In this document: one piece after another, positions 25,641-34,399 of the stretch
Layout of the letters: each line of letters starts with the position of its first letter
How positions within the stretch are numbered: position 1 is the stretch's first letter
Assembly: GCA_963786765.1 (NCBI GenBank)
Contig: CAWBAJ010000025.1
Coordinates: 62,001 to 126,000 of the forward strand
Reading direction: 5' to 3'
DNA from: DATKNA01 sp963786765
Lineage (GTDB): Bacteria; Actinomycetota; Actinomycetes; Actinomycetales; Kineosporiaceae
DNA length: 64,000 nt
Program-made: the position numbers and the translations under genes
Notes under the pieces: model-generated
The model's input: the letters and a program-made list of their open reading frames with translations, nothing else
Database searches by the model: none
Told to the model about the DNA's origin: nothing

Positions 25641-26201
25641 TCAGGCCTCGGGAACCCGCTTCAGCCTCGCCGAGGCGTGCGACGTCAGCGGGACGCCGAC
25701 CGCGGCCATGTCCATCACCCAGAGCAGGTCACCCTCGACGAGGCCGTACATCCGGGTGGCGGCCGAGTAGTCCTTCGCGGTCCGCGTCCGCACGACGGCG
25801 TCGGTCTCGAGCGTGACCCGGGGGCCGTCGGCGGCGCCGTGGTAGATCTCGACGTAGCCGGTGGGATGCGCGAGCAGCACCTCGACGGGGGTCCCGGGGG
25901 CCGTGTCGGGCTCCGTATCCGGGTTCTCGGCGTGCTCGCCCGGCTGCGGCGCGGCGGGGCGCCAGTAGCCGGTCTCGGACGCGAGCGGCCGGACCTGCCG
26001 GCCCTCGTCGTCCAGCAGCCAGGTGCGGGAGGCGTAGGCGAGGAACGGACGGCCGTCGTGTGTGAACGACACCTCCTGGCCGAAGCGAAGGTCTCTCTCC
26101 ATCGTCGGGTAACCGACGATGCCGGCGCCTGCCCATCGGCCGACGAGCCAGGCGAGCGGGATCAGTGGCGCCGGGAGGTCGGCGTCGAGCTGGATGGGCA
26201 C
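25641..26201 (-). CDS. Nitrobindin-like FABP-family heme-binding protein
   Basis: A 186-aa beta-barrel protein read from GTG 26201. The family signature GxWxGxG is seen as LVGRWAGAGIVGYPTM near residue 20, followed by GQEVSFTHDGRPFLAYASRTW and the closing strands VVRTRTAKDYSAATRMYGLVEGDLLWVMDM. Bacterial and plant nitrobindins bind heme and scavenge peroxynitrite or NO. The proximal His is not certain by eye. An upstream reading-frame extension (Arg-rich) is rejected. It converges on nothing and is followed by the Fur gene 24 bases on. Confidence 0.82.
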   Translation of the reverse strand: MPIQLDADLPAPLIPLAWLVGRWAGAGIVGYPTMERDLRFGQEVSFTHDGRPFLAYASRTWLLDDEGRQVRPLASETGYWRPAAPQPGEHAENPDTEPDTAPGTPVEVLLAHPTGYVEIYHGAADGPRVTLETDAVVRTRTAKDYSAATRMYGLVEGDLLWVMDMAAVGVPLTSHASARLKRVPEA

Positions 26202-26218
26202 GTGTCGGGCGGCCTCTC

Positions 26219-26320
26219 TCAGCGCTGGCCCTTGAAGAGCTTGTAGACGACGAAGACCGCGAACCACGCGATCGTCAGCGCCGACAGGCACAGCAGGGTG
26301 AGGTACACGGCTTCGAGCAC
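26219..26320 (-). CDS. 33-residue single-span membrane protein
   Basis: GTG start at 26320, TGA at 26219-26221. The peptide is one hydrophobic helix (YLTLLCLSALTIAWFAVFVV) with a basic end YKLFKGQR. Very short proteins with this KLFKGQ ending occur at the same place, ahead of FABP/Fur genes, in other Actinomycetia as far as I recall. Function unknown. Too short for most gene finders. Confidence 0.55.
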   Translation of the reverse strand: MLEAVYLTLLCLSALTIAWFAVFVVYKLFKGQR

Positions 26321-26348
26321 GCACCGATCCTAATCAGCTGGATCCTTC

Positions 26349-27087
26349 TCAGCCCGCGAACAGGCGGGCCACGGCGTAGGCGACGACGCCGGAGGCGGCG
26401 ACCGGTGCAGCGGCCGACGCGATCAGGACCGCGGCACCGCGATTGCCGGCCGCGCCGGCGAGCAGCCGGTCGAGCGCCGCGGCCACGCCCGCCACCGCCA
26501 GCCCGATCAACAGCCCGGCCCCCAGCTGTGACGGGACGGCCAGGCGGCCCGCCACGACGGCTGCGATCGTCCCGGACACGAGCCCCGCCCACCCGGTCAG
26601 AGCACCCGACCACGGCAGGGCGGCCGGCAGCCGGGCTGCGGCGACGGCGGCCGCCCCGACGAGTACGCCGGCGGTACCGAGGGTCGTGCGGGGCACGAGC
26701 AGCCACCCCGCGGCGAGGACGGCCACCACCTCGCCGGCATGGGTACCGGTCAACGACTCGACCAAGCCGTCGCGCGGCACGGGTCGCAGCGATCTCCCGA
26801 ACGAAGGCGAGCAGCACGACGAGCGCCAGCAGCGCGGCGAACCACGCCAGCGGCCTGACCCGCCCCTGGACGACGAGGGCGAGCGCGACGCCCGCCCACC
26901 CTGCGATGGCGACCGCGATTCCGCTGCCGCGTGCACCGGGTAGGCCGAAGAGGGCCGGCCAACCCAGCGCGAGGCAGAGCACGACCAGCGCGAGGGCCGC
27001 CGCGAGGACTCCCGTGCCCGAGTACGCCGACAGCGCGACCAGCGCCGCGAGTGCGACCGAGGCCAGGGCCCCGAGGACGGCGTTCAC
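26349..27087 (-). pseudogene. Multi-span membrane protein, one frame shift
   Basis: ATG at 27087. The N-terminal part has about four helices (ALASVALAALVALSAYSG, LAAALALVVLCLALGWPALF, AVAIAGWAGVALALVVQG, LAWFAALLALVVLLAFV). The C-terminal part, in another frame from about 26775, has more (EVVAVLAAGWLLVPRTTLG, LVGAAAVAAARLPAAL, GAGLLIGLAVAGVAAAL). Joined, this makes a hydrophobic protein of about 245 residues. I recognise no named family. Confidence 0.6.
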
Positions 27088-27148
27088 CCGGGCATCCTGG
27101 CAGACGCCGCACCGATCACCGGGAGGTCACCGGGCGATCACCGAGGGA

Positions 27149-27928
27149 TCAGCGCGGGGCGGGCGCGGGGCCGCCAGCCTGGTGCAGGACCTCCTGGTGC
27201 AGGACCCATGCCGCCACGCGCTCGACCAGCTCCGGCGTGGCGGCCGCCTCGGCGTGACCGAAGCCGCTCTCCACCCAGAGCTCGACCGGCCCCCGAGCCG
27301 CCTCGACGAGCCAGCGCGCGTGGTCGAGGGGGAAGTAGCGGTCGGCGTCCCCGTGCACCACCAGCAGGGGCGCGGGCGCCAGCCGGCCCGCGAGGGCGTC
27401 CGGCGGCTCGGGCCACGGGTCCCAGCCCCGGGGCGCCACCCTCGTGCCGTAGCCGGCGGCCAGCACGCGCCGGCCGATCGGGGTCTCGATGCCGCGGTGC
27501 AGCAGCCGCATCGGCCGGGTCCCGCGGTAATGCCAGCGGCTGGGTGCGCTGACGGCGACGACCGCGTCGACGGCGTCCGGCGTCCCGGCCACGAGGGCGG
27601 CGTAGCGCACCGCCACGCCTGCGCCGAGGGAGAAGCCGACCGGCACGATCCGGCGGTACCCGAGCAGGCGGGCCCAGCCGGCGGCGGCGGCCAGGTCGAG
27701 CACCTCCAGGTCACCCACGGTGCTGAGGCCGCCGGAACCGCCGTGCCCGCGGAAGTCGAACGCCACCACCCCGGCGGCCCGGGCCAGCACTCGCGCCATG
27801 CCGCGCGCGACGGTCCCCGACGACGACCCCGTGAAGCCGTGCGCGACGACGAACGCGAGCTCACGATCCCCGCCCGGGGCCGGGCTGTGCCGGGCGAGCA
27901 CGGGGACGCCGTCCGCGGCGAGCAGCAC
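27149..27928 (-). CDS. Alpha/beta-hydrolase
   Basis: A serine hydrolase of about 259 residues if read from the GTG at 27928; the frame is open further upstream into a tandem-repeat region, so the start is uncertain. Motifs: VVAHGFTGSS (oxyanion loop HG), FDFRGHGGSGG, the nucleophile elbow VGFSLGAGVAVRYA (Ser about residue 95), APLLVVHGDADRYFPL with the acid, and a late GFGHAE His. Substrate unknown. It is divergent from glnR across an 18-bp repeat array. Confidence 0.82.
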   Translation of the reverse strand: MLLAADGVPVLARHSPAPGGDRELAFVVAHGFTGSSSGTVARGMARVLARAAGVVAFDFRGHGGSGGLSTVGDLEVLDLAAAAGWARLLGYRRIVPVGFSLGAGVAVRYAALVAGTPDAVDAVVAVSAPSRWHYRGTRPMRLLHRGIETPIGRRVLAAGYGTRVAPRGWDPWPEPPDALAGRLAPAPLLVVHGDADRYFPLDHARWLVEAARGPVELWVESGFGHAEAAATPELVERVAAWVLHQEVLHQAGGPAPAPR

Positions 27929-27980
27929 CCGCTCGCCGGGTCCTCGCCGCGGGCTGTGATCACGATTCGCTCTCCGGGTG

Positions 27981-28034
27981 GATGGACTCTCCGGGGTGGA
28001 CGGACTCTCCCGGCTGGACGGAGTCTCCGGGGTA
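27981..28034. repeat. 18-bp tandem repeat x3 in the glnR upstream region
   Basis: Units GATGGACTCTCCGGGGTG, GACGGACTCTCCCGGCTG and GACGGAGTCTCCGGGGTA follow each other without gap, with a partial fourth copy (CTCTCCGGGTG) just before. They lie between the hydrolase and glnR, which diverge; the last unit runs into a TAGACT word at 28032-28037. Confidence 0.85.
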
Positions 28035-28150
28035 GACTCAGGCTCTCTCGCGTCCCGCAACGGCGCGGCGTGCGACCGCCGGAACACTACCGGCCGCGCG
28101 TGCGGGCGCCCTGCGGTGGCCCGGCACCGGCACTGCCCCCGGGAGGTCCC

Positions 28151-28867
28151 ATGGCCCAGCTGCTGCTCCTCACCAACGCGCTCGCCCCCTCGTCGGAGGT
28201 GCTGCCGGCGCTCGGGCTGCTCCCCCACCAGGTGCGGGTACTGCCGGCCGAGGCGGCCGTCCTGGTGGACGCGCCGCCCGCGGACGCCGTCGTCGTCGAC
28301 GGCCGCCGCGACCTCGCCGGCGCCCGTTCGCTGTGCCGGCTGCTGCGGACCACCGGCCTGTCCTCACCGCTGCTGCTCGTGCTGACCGAGGGCGGGATGG
28401 CCGCGGTCGCGGCGGACTGGGGCGCCGACGACGTGGTGCTCGACAGCGCGGGGCCGGCGGAGGTCGAGGCGAGGCTGCGGCTGGCGCTCGGGCGTTCCCG
28501 GCTCACCGAGGCCGCGCTGGAGCCGGAGACGCCGGAGATCCGGGCGGGGGACGTCGTCGTCGACGAGACCACGTACAGCGCCAAGGTGCGCGGGCGGGCG
28601 CTCGACCTCACGTACAAGGAGTTCGAGCTGCTGAAGTTCCTCGCGCAGCACCCCGGCCGGGTGTTCACCCGCGCCCAACTGCTGCAGGAGGTGTGGGGGT
28701 ACGACTACTTCGGGGGCACCCGCACCGTCGACGTCCACGTGCGCCGGCTCCGCGCAAAGCTGGGGGTCGAGCACGAGGCGCTGATCGGCACGGTGCGGAA
28801 CGTGGGATACCGGTTCGTGCCGCCGGGGCGCGACCGCGGCGCGGTGCCCGACACCGTCGACGCCTGA
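28151..28867 (+). CDS. glnR: GlnR, orphan OmpR-type nitrogen regulator
   Basis: A 238-aa response-regulator-like activator. Residues 1-118 form a receiver-like fold (MAQLLLLTNALAPSSEVLPALG; VVVDGRRDLAGARSLCRLL; LVLTEGGMAAVAADWGADDV) that keeps a single Asp and lacks the usual phosphorylation pocket, as described for GlnR. Residues 130-225 are a winged helix with LTYKEFELLKFLAQHPGRVF and GTRTVDVHVRRLRAKLG. It starts at the ATG after GGGAGGTCCC. In Streptomyces and mycobacteria GlnR switches on ammonium uptake and assimilation genes. It lies just before mshD, as Rv0818 lies before Rv0819. Confidence 0.95.
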   Translation: MAQLLLLTNALAPSSEVLPALGLLPHQVRVLPAEAAVLVDAPPADAVVVDGRRDLAGARSLCRLLRTTGLSSPLLLVLTEGGMAAVAADWGADDVVLDSAGPAEVEARLRLALGRSRLTEAALEPETPEIRAGDVVVDETTYSAKVRGRALDLTYKEFELLKFLAQHPGRVFTRAQLLQEVWGYDYFGGTRTVDVHVRRLRAKLGVEHEALIGTVRNVGYRFVPPGRDRGAVPDTVDA

Positions 28868-28881
28868 CCACCGGACCCTCG

Positions 28882-28887
28882 TAGGGT
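28882..28887 (+). promoter_or_regulatory. Probable -10 box of mshD, leaderless type
   Basis: TAGGGT followed by GCGGCC and then the ATG: six bases from box to start codon, no ribosome site. It implies that mshD is transcribed separately from glnR. Confidence 0.5.
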
Positions 28888-28893
28888 GCGGCC

Positions 28894-29880
28894 ATGAGCG
28901 CCGAGGCCCTGCGTCCGCCCGGGGACGGGACCGCGCGCGTGCTCGTGGCGGGGCGGCTGGCGACTGACGTCGTCGAACGGGTGGAGAGGCTGCTCGCCGC
29001 CGCCACCGACGCCGACGGCGTCCAGCCGCTGAGCGAACACGTGTGGCTGCACCTGCGCCACGGCGGTGAGGGGCCCGACCAGAACCTGCTCGTCGTACTC
29101 GCGGCGCCTGGCGACACCGCTGGTGAGATCGCCGGGTACGCGCACCTCGACCCCACCGACCCCGTCGCCGGCCCGTCCGCCGAGGTCGTCGTCCACCCGG
29201 CCCATCGCGGCCGCGGCTTCGGCCGCATGCTCGTGGAAGCCGCGCTGGAGGCGGCCCCGGGGCACCGGCTGCGGCTGTGGGCTCACGGCGACCACCCCGC
29301 GGCTCGCGCGCTCGCGGCGTCGCTCGGCTTCAGCGAGGCGCGCCGGCTGGAGCAGTGGCGCCGCAGCCTGCGTGTGCCGCTGCCCGACGCTCCCCTGCCG
29401 CCTGGCGTGCGGCTGCGGACCTTCCAGCCCGGAGCGGACGACGAGGCGTGGCTCGCCCTGAACGCCGCTGCCTTCGCGGACCACCCCGAGCAGGGCTCCT
29501 GGACGCTAGGGGACCTGCACGCGCGGATGGCCGAGGCCTGGTTCGACCCGCAGGGATTCCTGCTGGCCGAGACCGAGGACGGCGAGCTCGCCGGCTTCCA
29601 CTGGACGAAGGTGCACGGCGGCGAGGCGCACGAGCACGAGCACGGGCACGGGCACGAGGCGATCGGCGAGGTGTACGTCGTCGGGGTGTCGCCGACGCAG
29701 CAGGGACGGGGCCTGGGCCGGGCCCTCACGGTGGCGGGACTGCGCCACCTGCGCAGCCGGGGGCTGAACCAGGCGATGCTCTACGTGGAGGCCGACAACG
29801 GCGCGGCGCGGGCGGTGTACCGCGGGCTGGGCTTCACCTGGTGGGACACCGACGTGATGTTCCTCCGCGCGACCCCGTGA
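28894..29880 (+). CDS. mshD: Mycothiol synthase (acetyl-CoA:Cys-GlcN-Ins acetyltransferase)
   Basis: The final step of mycothiol synthesis. A 328-aa protein with two GNAT domains: the N-terminal one has VVVHPAHRGRGFGRMLVEAAL (about 106-126), the C-terminal one VVGVSPTQQGRGLGRALTVAGL (about 266-287), and ends YVEADNGAARAVYRGLGFTWWDTDVMF. In the second domain, before the active strand, there is an insertion rich in His and Glu (EAHEHEHGHGHEA, about residues 247-259) that I do not expect in the family and which could bind metal. Its placement after glnR is typical of Actinomycetia. Confidence 0.94.
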   Translation: MSAEALRPPGDGTARVLVAGRLATDVVERVERLLAAATDADGVQPLSEHVWLHLRHGGEGPDQNLLVVLAAPGDTAGEIAGYAHLDPTDPVAGPSAEVVVHPAHRGRGFGRMLVEAALEAAPGHRLRLWAHGDHPAARALAASLGFSEARRLEQWRRSLRVPLPDAPLPPGVRLRTFQPGADDEAWLALNAAAFADHPEQGSWTLGDLHARMAEAWFDPQGFLLAETEDGELAGFHWTKVHGGEAHEHEHGHGHEAIGEVYVVGVSPTQQGRGLGRALTVAGLRHLRSRGLNQAMLYVEADNGAARAVYRGLGFTWWDTDVMFLRATP

Positions 29881-29911
29881 GCAGTTCGGCTTCCCGTGAC
29901 ACCATCGGAGC

Positions 29912-32104
29912 ATGACCAGCCCCGCGACGAGAGCCACGGTCGGCACGCCGCGGGCGGCGGTGGCCGCTGCACCGAGGCGGCGGACCTCCCCTCCCGACCT
30001 GGCGCCGGCGGACGCCGCCCGGCGTGGATCCGACCGCTTCCTCGACCGGGAACTCTCGTGGCTGGCCTTCAACGAGCGCGTCCTCGAGCTCGCCCGGGAC
30101 CCCCAGATGCCGCTGCTCGAGCGGGTGCGCTTCCTGGCGATCTTCGCGAACAACCTCGACGAGTTCTTCATGGTCCGCGTCGCCGGCCTGAAGCGGCGGA
30201 TCGCGACCGGCCTCGCCGTCACCGCCGCGAGCGGCCTGGAGCCGCGCGAGGTGCTCGACACGATCTCCCGGCGGGCGCACGAGCTGCAGATCGAGCACGC
30301 GGCCGTCTACCGCGACGAGGTCGAGCCGGCGCTCTCCGAGGCCGGCATCAGCGTCGTCCACTGGGAGCTGCTGCCCGCGGCGGAGCAGCAGCGGCTGCAC
30401 GCCTTCTTCCGCGACCAGGTCTTCCCGGTGCTCACCCCGCTCGCGGTGGACCCCGCGCACCCCTTCCCGTACATCTCCGGGCTGTCGCTCAACCTCGCCG
30501 TCATCCTGCGCAACCCTGTGACCGAGAAGCGGCACTTCGCCCGCGTCAAGGTGCCCCCGCTGCTGCCGCGGCTGCTGCCGGTGGAGGGCGACGAGGGGCA
30601 CCGCTGGCGGTTCGTGCCCCTCGAGGACGTCATCGCCACGCACCTCGACCAGCTGTTCCCCGGCATGGAGGTGCTCGAGCACCACACCTTCCGGGTCACC
30701 CGCAACGAGGACCTGGAGGTCGAGGAGGACGACGCCGAGAACCTCCTGCAGGCCCTGGAGAAGGAGCTGCTGCGGCGGCGGTTCGGGCCACCGGTGCGGC
30801 TGGAGGTGGCCGAGGACATCGACCCGTACGTGCGCGACCTGCTGGTGCGCGAGCTCGCCGTCGGCGAGGGGGAGGTGTACACGGTCCCCGAGCCGCTGGA
30901 CATGCGCGTGCTCAACATCGTCGCCGACATCGACCTGCCCGAGCTGCACTACCCGACGTTCGTGCCCAAGACGCACCGCCAGCTCGCCGAGGTCGAGTCG
31001 GCGCAGGCGAGCGACGTCTTCGCCGCCGTCCGGGAGCGCGACGTCCTGCTGCACCACCCTTACGACTCGTTCTCCACCAGCGTGCAGGCATTCCTCGAGC
31101 AGGCGGCCGCCGACCCGCGTGTGCTGGCCATCAAGCAGACCCTGTACCGGACCAGCGGCGACTCCCCCATCGTCGACGCGCTCATCGACGCGGCCGAGGC
31201 GGGCAAGCAGGTGCTGGCCCTCGTCGAGATCAAGGCGCGGTTCGACGAGGAGGCCAACATCACGTGGGCCCGCAAACTCGAGCAGGCCGGCGTCCACGTC
31301 GTGTACGGGATCGTCGGCCTGAAGACGCACGCGAAGCTCAGCCTGGTCGTGCGGCAGGAGTCGAGCGGCCTGGTCCGCTACTGCCACGTCGGCACCGGCA
31401 ACTACAACCCAAAGACCGCCAGGCTGTACGAGGACATGGGCGTCCTCACGTGCGACCCGGCCGTGGGGGACGACCTCAGCCGGCTGTTCAACCAGCTGTC
31501 GGGATACGCGCCGAAGACCGCCTACCGCCGCCTGCTCGTGGCGCCTCGTTCGCTGCGCAGCGGGCTGATCGACAGGATCGAGCGGGAGATCGGGAACGCG
31601 GAGGCCGGCCTGCCCGCCGGCATCCGGTTCAAGATGAACTCGATCGTCGACGAGGCCCTGATCGACGCGCTCTACCGGGCCTCGCAGGCCGGCGTCCCCG
31701 TCGACGTCGTCGTCCGGGGGATCTGCGCGATCCGGCCCGGCGTGCCGGGCCTGTCGGAGAACGTGCGGGTCCGCAGCATCCTCGGACGCTTCCTGGAGCA
31801 CTCGCGCATCTTCTGGTTCGCCGGCGGCGGCGACCCCGTGGTCTACATCGGCAGCGCCGACATGATGCACCGCAACCTCGACCGCCGGGTCGAGGCGCTG
31901 CTGCGCATCAAGGACCCCGCGCATCTGGCCGAGCTCGCCGAGCTGCTCGAGCTGTGCATGGATCCCGGGACGTCGTCCTGGCACCTCGGGGCGGACGGCA
32001 GCTGGACCCGTCACAGCACCGGCCCTGACGGCGAGCCGCTGCGCGACCTGCAGGCCCACCTCATCGCCACGCGTCCCCGGCGCCGAGCGGGCCGCCGGAG
32101 GTGA
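29912..32104 (+). CDS. ppk1: Polyphosphate kinase 1
   Basis: Makes polyphosphate from ATP reversibly. 730 aa, intact. N-terminal domain: FLDRELSWLAFNERVLELA; then FANNLDEFFMVRVAGLKRR and VFPVLTPLAVDPAHPFPYIS. The catalytic phospholipase-D-like half carries the phosphohistidine in GLKTHAKLSLV (His 473) and the second His in GSADMMHRNLDRRVEAL (His 653), with CHVGTGNYNPKTARLYEDMG between. The stop overlaps the start of the MutT1-like gene. It lies between mshD and the phosphate transporter, so phosphate regulation is plausible though no PHO box was found directly before it. Confidence 0.97.
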   Translation: MTSPATRATVGTPRAAVAAAPRRRTSPPDLAPADAARRGSDRFLDRELSWLAFNERVLELARDPQMPLLERVRFLAIFANNLDEFFMVRVAGLKRRIATGLAVTAASGLEPREVLDTISRRAHELQIEHAAVYRDEVEPALSEAGISVVHWELLPAAEQQRLHAFFRDQVFPVLTPLAVDPAHPFPYISGLSLNLAVILRNPVTEKRHFARVKVPPLLPRLLPVEGDEGHRWRFVPLEDVIATHLDQLFPGMEVLEHHTFRVTRNEDLEVEEDDAENLLQALEKELLRRRFGPPVRLEVAEDIDPYVRDLLVRELAVGEGEVYTVPEPLDMRVLNIVADIDLPELHYPTFVPKTHRQLAEVESAQASDVFAAVRERDVLLHHPYDSFSTSVQAFLEQAAADPRVLAIKQTLYRTSGDSPIVDALIDAAEAGKQVLALVEIKARFDEEANITWARKLEQAGVHVVYGIVGLKTHAKLSLVVRQESSGLVRYCHVGTGNYNPKTARLYEDMGVLTCDPAVGDDLSRLFNQLSGYAPKTAYRRLLVAPRSLRSGLIDRIEREIGNAEAGLPAGIRFKMNSIVDEALIDALYRASQAGVPVDVVVRGICAIRPGVPGLSENVRVRSILGRFLEHSRIFWFAGGGDPVVYIGSADMMHRNLDRRVEALLRIKDPAHLAELAELLELCMDPGTSSWHLGADGSWTRHSTGPDGEPLRDLQAHLIATRPRRRAGRRR

Positions 32105-33039
32105 ACCCCGAACTGGCGGCGGGGGTGCTCTGCTGGCGCCGGGCGCGGGACGGACTCGAGGTGCTCCTCGTCCACCGGCCGAGGTACGACGACTGGTCCT
32201 GGCCGAAGGGCAAGACCCGCTCGGCCGAGCTCCTGCCCGTGACGGCCGTGCGGGAGGCCGCGGAGGAGACCGGCCACGTCGTCCGCCTGGGACGCCCCCT
32301 CGGGCAGGTCCGGTACCTGCTGGAGGGCGGGCGCCCGAAGGAGGTGACGTACTGGGCGGCCGTGCCGACGGGCGTCGACGCCCCCGAGAACGCCACCCCC
32401 GAGAACGCCACCCCCGAGGTGGACGGCTTGGCGTGGCTGCCGGTGGCGGAGGCGCGGGCAGTGCTCACCCGGGCCGCGGACGCCGCCCCCCTCGACGTCC
32501 TCGAGAAGCACGCGGCGGCCGGCGAGCTCGACACCGTGCCGCTGCTCGTCGTCCGGCACGGCACGTCCCGCCCGCGCGACTCGTGGGCACACGTGGACGC
32601 CGACCGGCCGCTGGTGTCCGCCGGCCGGCGGCAGGCCCGCGCACTGGTGCCGCTGCTGGCCTGCTGGTGCCCTGAACGGATCGTCAGCTCCCCCTGGCGA
32701 CGCTGCATGGAGACGGTCGCCCCCTTCGCGCAGGACGCGTCCCTGCGGGTCGTGACGAAGGAGTTCCTCAGCGAGGTGGGCGCCGCCCGGTCCCCCAAGC
32801 GCACGAGACGGCAGGTGCAACGGCTGCTCGACCGGGGGCAGCCGGCGCTGCTGTGTACCCACCGGCCCGTGCTCGGTGAGGTGTTCACGGTGCTGCGCGA
32901 CGCCGCGCCCAGCGACGTCGCCGCGGAGGTGCCCCGCAAGGACCCGTTCCTCGCACCCGGAGAGGTGCTGGTCGCGCACGCGCTCGCCACCGAACCCGCC
33001 CAGGTCGTAGCCGTGGAGCGGCATCAGCCACGGGCGTGA
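32101..33039 (+). CDS. mutT1: Nudix hydrolase fused to histidine phosphatase (MutT1 type)
   Basis: A 312-aa two-domain enzyme. N-terminal Nudix domain (1-140) with WSWPKGKTRSAELLPVTA and the Nudix box G-X5-E-X7-REAAEETG. C-terminal histidine phosphatase (about 145-300) with VVRHGTSRPR and LSSPWRRCMET-like and CTHRPVLGEV. Mycobacterial MutT1 of this architecture hydrolyses 8-oxo-GTP/dGTP and diadenosine polyphosphates. A hexapeptide-like repeat PENATPENATPE links strands inside the Nudix domain. The GTG start overlaps the ppk1 stop (GTGA). Confidence 0.9.
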   Translation: MNPELAAGVLCWRRARDGLEVLLVHRPRYDDWSWPKGKTRSAELLPVTAVREAAEETGHVVRLGRPLGQVRYLLEGGRPKEVTYWAAVPTGVDAPENATPENATPEVDGLAWLPVAEARAVLTRAADAAPLDVLEKHAAAGELDTVPLLVVRHGTSRPRDSWAHVDADRPLVSAGRRQARALVPLLACWCPERIVSSPWRRCMETVAPFAQDASLRVVTKEFLSEVGAARSPKRTRRQVQRLLDRGQPALLCTHRPVLGEVFTVLRDAAPSDVAAEVPRKDPFLAPGEVLVAHALATEPAQVVAVERHQPRA

Positions 33040-33106
33040 GCCACTCCGCCGCGTCACCGTGCGTTCATCGCGGCACTGCCGCCCGTCATCCATCCCGGGT
33101 GGGCAT

Positions 33107-33128
33107 GTTCACCCCTCGTTCACGACGA
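33107..33128 (+). promoter_or_regulatory. PHO box upstream of pstS
   Basis: Two directly repeated 11-mers, GTTCACCCCTC and GTTCACGACGA, match the actinobacterial PhoP consensus (G(G/T)TCAYYYR(G/C)G repeats). Further half sites are GTTCATCGCGG at 33063 and TTCACTTCGCG near 33141. They lie about 120 bases before pstS in the 207-base gap after mutT1. PhoP (SenX3/RegX3-like) binding would give phosphate-starvation induction. Confidence 0.7.
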
Positions 33129-33246
33129 CCGGACCGTCGCTTCACTTCGCGCACCTACCGTCAGCGCCGGGCGTCAGCCGCGCCCGTCCGGCACGAACCC
33201 GAACGGTGCTCGGACCACCTGTTCCGACTGCGAAGGACACGACTCA

Positions 33247-34383
33247 GTGAAGCTCTCCCGGTCCGCCCGCGTGGGTGGCATCGCCCTGGTGGGCGCCCTG
33301 GCGCTGGCCGCCTGTGGCTCCGACAACAACAGCGGCTCCTCCAGCACGAGCACGACCACGGGTGGCGCCGCCGCGTCCTCCTCCTCCGCCGTCAGCGGCA
33401 CCATCGACGGCGAGGGCTCGACGGCCCAGAAGAACGCGCTCGACGAGGCCGTCTCCGACTTCACGGGCCAGAACTCGGGCGCCAAGGTGAACTACAACGC
33501 CACCGGCTCCGGCGCCGGCATCAAGTCGTTCAACGGCGGCCAGGTCGACTGGGCGGGTTCCGACTCGGCGCTCAAGACGGACCCGGCCGCAGGTGCGAGC
33601 ACCTCGGAGACGGCTGACGCGCAGAAGCGCTGCGGCGGCAACGAGGCCTGGAACCTCCCGCTCGTCGCCGGACCGATCGCCGTCGCCTACAACGTGCCCG
33701 GCGTCTCCAAGCTCGTGCTCACGCCGCAACTCGTGGCGCAGATCTTCCAGGGGAAGATCACGCAGTGGAACGACCCGGCCATCGCCAAGGTGAACTCGGG
33801 CGTTCCGCTGCCCAACCAGAAGATCACGGTCTTCTTCCGCTCGGACGAGTCGGGCACGACGGAGAACTTCGAGAAGTACCTCGCCGGCGCGGCGCCGCAG
33901 GACTTCACGGCGACGCCGTCGAAGAAGTGGTCCGGAACGACGGGCCAGGGCGCTGCGAAGTCGGCCGGCGTGGCGCAGGGCATCAAGAGCACCGCCGGTG
34001 GCGTCGGCTACGTGGAGTGGTCGAACGCCAAGGACAACAGCCTCGGCGTGGCCCAGATCGACAACGGCGGCGGGGCGGTCGAGCTCTCCGCGGAGTCGGC
34101 GGGCAAGGCCGTCGAGGCCGCCCAGCCTGCGGGCCAGGGCAATGACCTGCGGCTCAAGCTGGACTACGCGACGAAGACGCCGGGCGTGTACCCGATCGTC
34201 CTCGTCACCTACGAGATCGTCTGCTCGAAGGGCCTGGACAGCAGCAAGGTACCGGTGCTCAAGTCCTTCCTGAAGTTCCTGGCCCTGGCCGACACGCAGA
34301 AGAAGCTGGCCGACATCGGCTACGCGACCCTGCCGGACTCCGTGCTGACCAAGGTCAACACGGCGATCGACGCCATCAGCTGA
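33247..34383 (+). CDS. pstS: Phosphate-binding lipoprotein PstS
   Basis: The extracytoplasmic receptor of the high-affinity phosphate ABC transporter. 378 aa, GTG start. Lipoprotein signal: KLSRSARVGGIALVGALALAAC with the lipobox LAAC (Cys about 22), then a Ser/Thr-rich linker and the mature domain from IDGEGSTAQKNALDEA. Phosphate-site motifs: FNGGQVDWAGSDSAL, and RSDESGTTENFEKYL. First gene of pstSCAB, behind a PHO box. Confidence 0.96.
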   Translation: MKLSRSARVGGIALVGALALAACGSDNNSGSSSTSTTTGGAAASSSSAVSGTIDGEGSTAQKNALDEAVSDFTGQNSGAKVNYNATGSGAGIKSFNGGQVDWAGSDSALKTDPAAGASTSETADAQKRCGGNEAWNLPLVAGPIAVAYNVPGVSKLVLTPQLVAQIFQGKITQWNDPAIAKVNSGVPLPNQKITVFFRSDESGTTENFEKYLAGAAPQDFTATPSKKWSGTTGQGAAKSAGVAQGIKSTAGGVGYVEWSNAKDNSLGVAQIDNGGGAVELSAESAGKAVEAAQPAGQGNDLRLKLDYATKTPGVYPIVLVTYEIVCSKGLDSSKVPVLKSFLKFLALADTQKKLADIGYATLPDSVLTKVNTAIDAIS

Positions 34384-34399
34384 TCGGACAGGAACGTCC

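Noticed and set aside
27981..28034. CRISPR or clustered-repeat array before glnR
   Set aside because: Units follow each other with no spacers.
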